DNA from: Chryseotalea sp. WA131a
Lineage (GTDB): Bacteria > Bacteroidota > Bacteroidia > Cytophagales > Cyclobacteriaceae
Reading direction: 5' to 3'
Length of the DNA stretch: 64,000 nucleotides
Assembly: GCA_025370075.1 (NCBI GenBank)
Contig: CP073016.1
Location: forward strand, 1,984,001 to 2,048,000
Positions 18,761-26,526 of this stretch are shown piece by piece (position 1 is the stretch's first letter; each line of letters starts with the position of its first letter). The notes below the pieces were generated by a model that ran no database searches, was not told the DNA's origin, and was given only the letters and a program-made list of their open reading frames with translations. A program made the position numbers and the translations under genes.

Positions 18761-18908
18761 TTTGCGCAATGGTGCGTTGACGTGTAGCCCAAAGTTTATA
18801 TCTTCGTTCAACGTTTGGTATCGGGGACAGGACGCGGCTTCGAAACCGCACCACTGCGCAAACTTTAGCGTTGCCAGCAATGGGGCCGGAAAGATTAACG
18901 TTATCAAA

Positions 18909-19406
18909 ATGAAATTGACTAAGCGACAAAAAAAAATCGGAATCATTGGACTGGTAATCGTGACATTGACCATAGGGACAAAGACTTACCTCCGACAAGA
19001 AAAAATTCGCGTAGCACTTGAGTTCGGCCATCTTGCAAAGCTACCCGACAATTCATCAAACATTCAAGTTGACACTAAAGGAGGAATGTTTTCGAGGACG
19101 TTCTGGCTGACATATGAATCAACACAAGACGAAATCAAGACTTGGCTAACAAAATCAAAGCAATTAAGGAAAAAAGGGAAACCTGTTGATATGGACTTCA
19201 AAATCATTACGAAAGACCCAGAGACAGGAGAATTGAAAGAGATAACAAAACCAAAAAAAAGCGGACTGCCTAAATGGTTTTCCCCTGACGACTCGTTGGA
19301 CACCGTGGACGTGTTTGAAGTTTCTATTCCCGAAGAAGCTCTTTACGGGACGGTTTGGATTGACTGGAAAGAGAACAAAGTTTATATCCAGACAAGTTAC
19401 AGTTGA
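18909..19406 (+). CDS. Membrane-anchored cassette protein of unknown function
   Basis: A 165-residue protein with one N-terminal membrane segment (IGIIGLVIVTLTIGTKTYL, about residues 9-27) and an extracytoplasmic domain rich in charged and aromatic residues (RTFWLTYESTQDEIKTWLTKSKQL, VWIDWKENKVYIQTSYS). No known family. One-gene cassette bounded by GTTGCCAGCA and TGCTGGCAAC. Confidence 0.6.
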   Translation: MKLTKRQKKIGIIGLVIVTLTIGTKTYLRQEKIRVALEFGHLAKLPDNSSNIQVDTKGGMFSRTFWLTYESTQDEIKTWLTKSKQLRKKGKPVDMDFKIITKDPETGELKEITKPKKSGLPKWFSPDDSLDTVDVFEVSIPEEALYGTVWIDWKENKVYIQTSYS

Positions 19407-19417
19407 CATCCCACTGC

Positions 19418-19548
19418 TGGCAACAATAGCTTGTGGCAAGCGGGCGGGACTGTGCGTCATTGAAGTGTGTAGTTCTTTGTTTATCTTTATCACGTGGGAA
19501 AGGGCGAAGGTTTTTATTTGCCCGCCTGCCACAAGCCAAACGTTGTGC
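19418..19548 (+). other. attC site, type B
   Basis: TGGCAAC, then TAGCTTGTGGCAAGCGGGC, to GCCCGCCTGCCACAAGCC and core GTTGTGC. The TATCTTTA element is preceded at 19 bp by TTG. Confidence 0.85.
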
Positions 19549-19566
19549 GCCATTGCTTCGGGACAG

Positions 19567-19923
19567 ATGAGAGTAAAATGTAAATATTGTGACGTTGATT
19601 TAACGGACGACTTAAAAGAGGTTCAAGCACCTAGACAATTGAAAGAAGTGGACGGAGAAGATTTCATCGACCGTGGACAATTTTTCATAAGTGACGGAGA
19701 ATATTACTCAGGGACCAAGAATCAAATAATTATTAACAAGGACGACTTAAGAAACTCCAAAAATCATCCTGACCTTTCAAGACTAAATGGTTGCTGTGGA
19801 CTAGACGGTTTAGACGGACTAAACAAAGTCTGTGTAAACGGACATGAAATTGGAACTGAGAAGTCGGACTGCTGGATTGCTCATTCAATAATATTTGACA
19901 ACGAGAAAATAAAAATAGAGTGA
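19567..19923 (+). CDS. Small Cys-rich cytoplasmic protein, zinc-ribbon-like
   Basis: A 118-residue protein with CKYC near the start and a C-terminal cluster NGCCGLDGLDGLNKVC and GTEKSDCW, a spacing that could bind zinc. I recall similar GCCG..DG..C..G.E..SDCW proteins as uncharacterised bacterial families, but assign no function. Start ATG 19567 is about 20 bp after the cassette core. Cassette ends GTTGTGCG / CGCACAAC. Confidence 0.6.
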   Translation: MRVKCKYCDVDLTDDLKEVQAPRQLKEVDGEDFIDRGQFFISDGEYYSGTKNQIIINKDDLRNSKNHPDLSRLNGCCGLDGLDGLNKVCVNGHEIGTEKSDCWIAHSIIFDNEKIKIE

Positions 19924-19934
19924 AAGCAACGGAC

Positions 19935-20065
19935 GCACAACAACTGTATTTGCGTCAAGCGGGGTTGACGCGTAATCCAACGTTTTCGTATCTTTATTGC
20001 GTTCGGTGTCGGGGACACCACGCGGCTTCGGAAGCCCCGCTCGAACGCAAATACTCACGTTATGC
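19935..20065 (+). other. attC site, type A
   Basis: GCACAAC, then TGTATTTGCGTCAAGCGGGG, to CCCCGCTCGAACGCAAATA and core GTTATGC. TTG-N21-TATCTTTA faces the two-gene protease cassette. Confidence 0.88.
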
Positions 20066-20282
20066 ACAATGCCGCGGGACAGACTCGGTGCTTCGAACAT
20101 TGGCACTTTTGCTTGCCGCACATTCCCGCGCGACACCAAAGCAAGCAAAAGAGCCAAGTTTTCTTTAACACTTAATCTTGAAATCTAAAAAATACTGTAA
20201 ATTTACTTATCAAAAATTTGAGGGACTAATTCAACTAGCGAAGAAAAACTGTGACGATTTAAGCAACATAAAAGAACAAACT
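20066..20282 (+). promoter_or_regulatory. Conserved leader of the two-gene protease cassette, with hairpin
   Basis: After the core GTTATGC come CACAATGCCGCGG and a hairpin at 20100-20157 (arms TTGGCACTTTTGCTTGC and GCAAGCAAAAGAGCCAA, one mismatch). The same leader opens the cassette at 31412, while the genes that follow differ. It could be a transcriptional attenuator or a structured 5' UTR. Confidence 0.5.
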
Positions 20283-20681
20283 ATGAAAACTCTTATTTCA
20301 ATTGGGCTAACGGCTTTATTGCTGTGCTGCCAAAAAAAGGAAGTAGCGATTAGTGACTTTGAGAAACTATGCTCATATAAGGGGAAGGCGACCGATGCCC
20401 AATCTGAACCATGCAAGTCATCGGAGTTTATTGTCCAGTTAAAAGATATCAATGGAAGTATCGCTTATGTTGACGAGTTGAAAAGCTATTGTGTCATTTC
20501 GAAGTTAGACAATACATACGATTGCCAATTTATCGGGATACTATGCGGTGATTACAAAGACGTTCTGAAAAAAGATATTAGTTTTTCAGCAAAGTTCAAC
20601 TATTACAACGGTGACTATCGACCGCCTATTGGAGGGCAGAGTGTTTACGTTATTAGTGATTTAATTTACACGCTAAAGTAG
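20283..20681 (+). CDS. Small lipoprotein, first gene of protease cassette 1
   Basis: ATG 20283 is chosen over the upstream in-frame start (20178) because it begins a lipoprotein signal (MKTLISIGLTALLLCC, lipobox LLCC). The mature protein is ~115 residues with several Cys. It is unrecognised. It is followed 9 bp later by a T9SS-exported matrixin. The second protease cassette has the same order, so an accessory or inhibitor role for the lipoprotein is plausible but unproven. Confidence 0.6.
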   Translation: MKTLISIGLTALLLCCQKKEVAISDFEKLCSYKGKATDAQSEPCKSSEFIVQLKDINGSIAYVDELKSYCVISKLDNTYDCQFIGILCGDYKDVLKKDISFSAKFNYYNGDYRPPIGGQSVYVISDLIYTLK

Positions 20682-20690
20682 TTTTGATAT

Positions 20691-22204
20691 ATGAAAATTT
20701 ATACTCGGACTCTCTTCGTGATAGTCATATTTTTTTCGACTACTCTATCCAACGTTAAGTTGTTCGCCCAGATTCTTTATGATAATGGCCCAATCTTTGC
20801 CCCAAGCATTCCTCCACCTAATGGCTTTGTTACTGATGGCAGAGCTTGGGATTGTAGAGTAGTTTCGTTCATGTTTATGAATGGCACTAACGACATAGTC
20901 GGTGATGGAGAAAGAGCGCCTGTTAGGCAGGCTTTTCAACTTTGGCAACAAGAAGCTGGCTTAGTATTTAGAGAGGTTTTCAATGAAAATGAGGCTAACA
21001 TTAGGATAAGTTGGGTTACTTTCGAACATGGCGACCCCTGCGTTTGCGCCTTCGATGGTCAGAATGGTACATTGGCTCATGGTTTTTTCCCTCCACCCAA
21101 TCTAGACGCATTTGCTGGAGATATTCATTTTGATGACAGTGAAGATTGGACGATTGACACTAGAAATAATTCTGACCAACCTATTGATTTGATGACCGTT
21201 GCTGCTCATGAAATTGGCCATGCGCTTGGTTTAAATCACACCACCGTTGCAAATTCATTGATGAATGCAAGTTACAATGGGTCACATAGATTTTTAGGGC
21301 AAGATGATATTGACGGAATACGTTCAATTTATGGTTTGCCTATGGTAATTCTTGGGGTGAACCTTTTATGTAATGCAAACTTAAACACTTTTTCTGTTCA
21401 GAATCAGCCTGCCAACTCAGTTATCACTTGGTCTTCCTCCAATCCGCTTGCCCTGTCATTCAACCCGGCTATGGGCAATAACACAATTCCAACTCGATTG
21501 AATAATTTCAATGGAGAAGTCACTATCACCGCAACTTTAGGCGGGGCGTGCGGTAATGTGAACTTCATTAGAACAATTTGGGTTGGCACCCCAGTCATAA
21601 ATTCTTCTTTCGTTTCATTAAACGAGCTAGACCAGTGTGAACATTGGATGGTCTTGGGTGCCAATGTAACCCCCAGTAGCAATAACGGGATAACAAGATT
21701 TCATTGGACAGAGAACGACCCAATCGGCAATTCAACGAGTATAGGTGAGGTACAACTATGGTCGCTGACATTTATGCCCCACCCCTGGCCGGCATCAGCA
21801 GGACAGTCTATGCCTTTGCAAGTAATGCATGTTCCTCACCTATACAATTAGGTAGTAAAGAATACGAATATCGGGATTGGGACACTTGCACCTCACCCCC
21901 ACCGTACGGTTGTGGAGCTTTTGTTTGCCTAACCTCTTTTCCCAACCCAACAAGTAACGAGTTGACAGTATCATTCAAGGGAAATAGTGATAACATCAAG
22001 GAAAACAAAACCAAGAAATCAAAGCAATCTGGTACAGCCCAAGTTCGGATATTCGATGAAAACCAAAAAAACTGGATATTCCTGTCTGCCAAAGACAATG
22101 ATGAATTAAAAATCTCGGTAAGCCAACTGCCCAAGGGAACGTATTATTTGGACGTCACCCACTCTAAAGGTGACCACTTTAGAAAAAGAATTCTTATCGA
22201 ATAG
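20691..22204 (+). pseudogene. Secreted matrixin-type metalloprotease with T9SS sorting domain, frameshifted
   Basis: A signal peptide (FVIVIFFSTTLSNVKLFAQ) precedes a Peptidase M10-like catalytic domain. It shows LAHGFFPPPNLDAFAGDIHFDD and the zinc motif HEIGHALGLNH (from residue 173), predicted to cleave proteins outside the cell. A PKD-like segment follows. Around 21745-21770 the frame must shift for the C-terminal T9SS type A sorting domain (SFPNPTSNELTVSF ... LPKGTYYLDVTH, ending KRILIE at 22204) to be read. The first frame otherwise ends at 21851 without it. The shift is either mutational or a sequence error. Confidence 0.75.
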
Positions 22205-22287
22205 CAGTTGATGACATCTGGCTAAACAGGAAAGATTGCGGTTCGTTCATTAAGCTCAAGTTAGCGAAGTATTTTTAAGTGCTTCGG

Positions 22288-22355
22288 AAAAACACACCAA
22301 TGCCAGTACCGCGCATGCCGACACGCAACCAAAGCACTGGCATCCGTGTGTTTTA
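22288..22355 (+). repeat. Conserved tail hairpin of the two-gene protease cassettes
   Basis: The arms AAAACACACCAATGCCAGT and ACTGGCATCCGTGTGTTTT enclose a loop with GCATGCCGACACGCA. The 34252-34317 tail has the same loop and a compensated outer stem (ACCACAC/GTGTGGT). This suggests selection on RNA or single-strand DNA structure. Confidence 0.55.
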
Positions 22356-22377
22356 GTACAGTGACTGCGGCACATGT

Positions 22378-22508
22378 GCATAACAAGATGTATCGTATAT
22401 GGCCGGGTACGGTGTTGCGATCAAGAATAGTTTTCTTAACTTAGTCCCTCCACGTGGGACAGATTGGCGTTTCAAAAGCCCGCCACATCCGATACACACA
22501 CGTTGGCG
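22378..22508 (+). other. attC site, singleton type
   Basis: GCATAAC, then AGATGTATCGTATATGGCCGGG, to CCCGCCACATCCGATACAC and core GTTGGCG. Its R'' plus flank (GCGGCACATGTGCATAAC) pairs with the start of the protease cassette (GTTATGCACAATGCCGC). Central TTG-N19-TAACTTAG. Confidence 0.8.
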
Positions 22509-22617
22509 GCAAGGCGGGGACGGGTTGACGACAAAGGACTCCAACGACAACGCGACTTCAATTTCACTTGACGGACTTCAAAAACTCAACCGGACTTTGA
22601 AATAAAAAAAGACTTAA

Positions 22618-22657
22618 GACACAAAATGATTCAAACTATCCTTGAATATTTTGTGTC
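22618..22657 (+). promoter_or_regulatory. Hairpin directly upstream of the lipoprotein gene
   Basis: GACACAAAAT...ATTCAA and TTGAATATTTTGTGTC form a ~16-bp stem with a single bulge and a short loop. It ends 12 bp before ATG 22670. It could be an operator or an RNA structure controlling translation. Confidence 0.45.
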
Positions 22658-22669
22658 TAACAGAACAAT

Positions 22670-23083
22670 ATGAAAACAACCGTACTTACATATTTTGTCT
22701 TTCTATTAATCGGGACGGTTTTGACTAGTTGCGAAAGCAACAAAGTAAATCCACAAATTAACACCGTGACAGAGATGTCATTTAACGGGACTTTTAGAAC
22801 AAGTAATTCGGACAACGTAACTGGGACTGTTACACTTGAAATCTCGAAAGGCTACTATAAAAGCTCAACTAATTTGCCTTATGGTGTTGGTGCAGGAAAA
22901 TTGAGTGTAAATGGTTCAACAATAAATTTTATTGACACTCTATTCTTTGCAATTCCAGCATTATATGGACCTTCATATGTTCTTAGCGGACAACATCAAT
23001 ATGATTTTGACGGGAACAACTTAAAAATTTGGAGAACCAAAAATGTCGGGGAAGTAGAATATAATTTGAAAGTAAAAAAATAG
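22670..23083 (+). CDS. Small cassette lipoprotein
   Basis: A 137-residue protein with lipoprotein signal MKTTVLTYFVFLLIGTVLTSC (lipobox LTSC) and a beta-rich mature part (MSFNGTFRTSNSDNVTGTVTLEI, LSGQHQYDFDGNNLKIWR) resembling lipocalin-like lipoproteins. Surface or periplasmic location expected. The ~165 bp between its stop and the next attC holds no convincing gene. Confidence 0.6.
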   Translation: MKTTVLTYFVFLLIGTVLTSCESNKVNPQINTVTEMSFNGTFRTSNSDNVTGTVTLEISKGYYKSSTNLPYGVGAGKLSVNGSTINFIDTLFFAIPALYGPSYVLSGQHQYDFDGNNLKIWRTKNVGEVEYNLKVKK

Positions 23084-23247
23084 AAAGGAAACAGATAAAT
23101 CGAGTTGCCAATGAAGCTCAAAAACCTGTTCGGCTGGAAGGCCAGTTCGACCTAGATTTCAACTGCGACAAAGATTCGTTACGCGACAACGACTTTTTTA
23201 AGCGACTACGACTGGAGGAATAGATTTCGGTCGACTGACCGCCCAGC

Positions 23248-23377
23248 CGCCAACAATGTATTTGCGTCAAGCGGGGTTGACGCGTAATCCAACGTTTTCG
23301 TATCTTTAATGCGTCCGGTGTCGGGGACAGGACGAGGTTTCACAAGCCCCGCTCGAACGGAAATACTCACGTTGTGC
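23248..23377 (+). other. attC site, type A
   Basis: CGCCAAC, then TGTATTTGCGTCAAGCGGGG, to CCCCGCTCGAACGGAAATA (one mismatch in the stem) and core GTTGTGC. TTG-N21-TATCTTTA. Confidence 0.85.
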
Positions 23378-23428
23378 GTCATGCCAATGAGACCTTAGCG
23401 AAGTATTACATATTTAGAAAAATGATTT

Positions 23429-24553
23429 ATGAAAAGATTTATTTTAGTTTTTATCATTTGTGGAAAAACTCTTTTTGCTCAAGAAAGATTGCCGATAATA
23501 AATGCAACCTCAATATCAGTTGACATTCGTGATGGCGACAATTTTCAGAAGAATGTTTGGACAATAACTCCCGAAGCTCAACCTGATATTTACACAACCT
23601 CTTCCAAAGGGAAATTGGTAACATTTTATACTGACAAAGATTCTATTTCAGTAAAGGTAACGACTACTACAAAGTTTAACTTTATCATTTTATTAAACGG
23701 AAAGAAGGCGTTGACGCAGATTAAATATGAACCAAGCTATCTGGAGATTTTAAAAGGAGCCGATAAGTATGACTTTAAAGACGTAAGACCAATTCCAACC
23801 TTTACCTACCAATCAAAGGATGACAATAATTTGACCGCCCTTCGCAAAGGATTCAAATTGGACTCTATTGCTGGAGAAGGTAGTGAAGTCTCTAAAATAC
23901 TCAACCTTTTGCGTTGGGTACATAATATTATTCCTCATGACGGTAACCATGAAAATCCAGTTGTGAAGAATTCGTTGAGCATGATTGCTGAATGTCGTAA
24001 GGGAAATCGCGGACTGAATTGCAGAGGACTTTCGACAGTTCTTAATGAATGTTACCTATCTTTAGGTATACCTTCAAGGTTTGTGACATGTATGCCGAGG
24101 GACTCAGTTTTTTAGGACTGCCATGTTATCAATATGGTTTATTCTTATGACTTGAAAAAATGGCTTTGGATAGACCCTACTAATGATGCTTATGTGATGA
24201 ATGAGAAGGGTGATTTATTAAGCATTGAAGAAGTTCGAGAAAGGATAGTTAATGACAAACCTTTGATCTTAAATCCAGAGGCCAATTGGAACCACAAGGT
24301 TTCAAAGACCAAGGAGGAATATCTCTACCAATACATGGCGAAAAATTTATATCGAATGGAGTGCGCAATAGCAAGCAAGTACGACACAGAAACCACCGAA
24401 AGTGGTAAAGTCATTACTTATGTGGAATTGTTACCTTTAGGTGCATACAATCAATTTCCGCAAAAAATAATTAAGACGTATCCCAAAAGTGGGACAACAT
24501 TTATTAATTATAAAACAAACAATCCGACATCATTTTGGGCAAGACCAGAGTAG
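23429..24553 (+). pseudogene. Secreted transglutaminase-like protein split by an in-frame TAG
   Basis: A signal peptide (MKRFILVFIICGKTLFAQ) is followed by a transglutaminase/protease-like core. The catalytic Cys is in LNCRGLS (about residue 200), His in DCHVINMVYSYD and Asp in WIDPTND. A TAG at 24113-24115 lies between Cys and His. The same frame continues through CHVINMVYSYD to the stop at 24553, giving ~374 residues if read through. Without readthrough the product lacks two of three catalytic residues. The cassette is bounded by GTTGTGCG / CGCACAAC. Confidence 0.72.
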
Positions 24554-24566
24554 GGAAGCACGAAAC

Positions 24567-24700
24567 GCACAACACTGTGCTTATGCAATAGCGGGGTGAC
24601 GTGTTGGCAAGTTCGTTTTGTTTTCTTAAATTTATTTGTGCTTGTGGGACAGGACGCAGTTTCAAAATCCCGCTACTGTCATAAGCACAAATCGTTATGG
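24567..24700 (+). other. attC site, type C
   Basis: GCACAAC, then TGTGCTTATGCAATAGCGGG, to CCGCTACTGTCATAAGCACA and core GTTATGG. Central TTG-N20-TAAATTTAT. Confidence 0.85.
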
Positions 24701-25064
24701 CCAATTTGCGAGACGAGTGTGCGACCCAAATTTCGCTGACGACTAATTAATAGACGACTGACTTTTGCTCGTTGACAATTCATCAATATTCCGCGGACTT
24801 TGCTTCACACGACTGACGGGAAATTTTAAAAATCAAAGCCGCACTTGTTTAAACTTTTTTCCTTGTGGACATTTTTCTTGGCGGACGACTCGCCTCGGAA
24901 ACATTTGCGATCGGACGACCCGTTCGCGCACGACAACTCTTAACGACACTTTGTAACGGACGACCAAACTCTTTCGCTGGACGACTTGCTCGCGAGACTT
25001 CTAGGTGGACAATATTTTCTTTTTCCCGGTCGACATTAAAACGCTAATCTCGGTTGCAAACTGG
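24701..25064 (+). other. ORF-less cassette, copy 1
   Basis: A ~370-bp cassette (GTTATGGCCAATTTGC ... GCAAACTGGCCATAAC) without a convincing gene on either strand. It contains spaced GGACGAC motifs (about 24890, 24913, 24958 and 24980). A clearly homologous but diverged cassette lies in reverse at 54929-55292. It may encode a non-coding RNA. Confidence 0.55.
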
Positions 25065-25194
25065 CCATAACACTAGCTTGCAGAAAAGCGGGCGGAGTGT
25101 GCGTTAGGAAAGTTCAGTGCGTTTCATTTATTTTATCACGTGGGAGAAGGCGCAGGTTCTAATTGCCCGCCTTCTGCAAGCCAAACCGTTAGCG
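25065..25194 (+). other. attC site, type E
   Basis: CCATAAC, then TAGCTTGCAGAAAAGCGGGC, to GCCCGCCTTCTGCAAGCC and core GTTAGCG. The matching site in reverse is at 54797-54928. The promoter pattern is weak here (TTATTTTA). Confidence 0.8.
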
Positions 25195-25495
25195 GCAATT
25201 TTTTTTGGACAACTTGGACAATGCGACAACGACTACTAATAATATTTTTGACCTTAATAACCGTGGACACATTCTCTCAAGAATTGGAAATTATTGCTTC
25301 CGACAAAACACATGTCACAGTCAAAATTATTGACGATAAGACAAAACAAAAACTTCTGACAGATTTTCAAGGATTTCAAGACAATGACCTAAGAAAAAGG
25401 CTGACAGCAAGAACCTTTCGACTTTCCGACAACAGACTAATTGTTGAGTTTGTCTCGTCCTGATCTGGGTTTACACGAATTAACGTGTAAACAAG

Positions 25496-25837
25496 ATGAT
25501 AAAATCAGAAAAAACAGTTCAGGAACAAGAGGCTATCATTGCAGAGTATTTGCTGGGCGATACGACCTATCGTAAATTGGGGGCCAATCATGGAGTTGAC
25601 TTTAGAGCAATCCACCATTGGGTCACACAATTTCAAGGAAAGCCGGTGAGAAAAACAAAGCCCAAGATCAAGGTCAAAGACGATCTTCCCCTGGAAGAAC
25701 TGCCTACCGATGTAAAGCTACTGCAGGAAGGACTCCGAAAAGCTAAGTTGCACAATAAGTTGCTCAATGCCATCATTGACATAGCTGAGGGGCAGCTTAA
25801 GATCGACATCCGAAAAAAGTCTGGCACCAAGCAGTAG
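25496..25837 (+). CDS. IS3-family transposase OrfA
   Basis: A 113-residue helix-turn-helix protein (EYLLGDTTYRKLGANHGVDFRAIHHWVTQF) with a C-terminal helical, probably coiled-coil segment. A slippery A-AAA-AAG near 25810 and the -1 position of orfB suggest programmed frameshifting to make OrfAB. The partner orfB is broken, so the element cannot move by itself. Confidence 0.8.
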   Translation: MIKSEKTVQEQEAIIAEYLLGDTTYRKLGANHGVDFRAIHHWVTQFQGKPVRKTKPKIKVKDDLPLEELPTDVKLLQEGLRKAKLHNKLLNAIIDIAEGQLKIDIRKKSGTKQ

Positions 25838-26526
25838 AGCAGGTGGAACAAAGTACGCCCCGTTGTATCAACGGGCTTTGTTTGCTGCTTGGTTATAGTA
25901 GGCAGTCCTACTATCAAGGCATAGATTATATTCATCAGAAGGCTTATGAATCGGATGTTATTATCGAAGAGGTGTTGCGGCATCGAAAACATCTCAAACG
26001 TATCGGTACTCGAAAATTGTTAGATGAGATGCAAAGTTTTCTAACGGCCCATGGTTTTAAAATCGGGCGGGACGCAATGTTTGATTTGCTGGCAGACAGA
26101 GGCCTGTTGGTCACGAAACGAAAACGGAGAGGCCCAGTGACCACACTATCGAAACACCGCTTTAAAAAGTACCCCAACATTGTCCGTGATTTTATCCCAG
26201 TTGCCCCTAACCAGCTTTGGGTCAGTGACATAACCTACATTCACTTGAATGAGGGGTTTGCTTATTTGTCGTTGGTCACAGACGCATACAGCCGAAAGAT
26301 TGTAGGGTTTTATTTGAGCGAGGGCCTATCGGCAAGAGGGCCGCTGGCCGCCTTGAAAATGGCGTTGGCTTCAAAACCCCCTGCACGATGGGCTTATCCA
26401 TCACAGCGACAGAGGGGTACAGTATTGCTGCGATGGATATGTGAAATTATTGGAACAGCATGGGGTCAAGATCAGTATGACCGAGAAAGGTGACCCGTTG
26501 GAAAATGCACTGGCCGAAAGAGTGAA

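Larger units (their letters stand above)
17174..18876 (+). other. attC site, type D, split by an IS110-family element
   Basis: The left piece is CGCTAACAAAATGT (to 17188). The right piece from 18761 is TTTGCGCAATGGTGCG..., ending CACTGCGCAAACTTTAGC and core GTTGCCA. The IS sits at AACAAAATGT^TTGCGC, near the start of the stem. The central TTG-N19-TATCTTCG is a weaker promoter match. Confidence 0.8.

Noticed and set aside
20101..20157. Leader hairpin as a tRNA or T-box
   Set aside because: No cloverleaf, no CCA or T-box sequence; it is a simple long stem-loop.
24765..25047. 63- and 60-codon frames in the ORF-less cassette
   Set aside because: They are not preserved in the homologous cassette at 54929-55292 and have no signal or domain.
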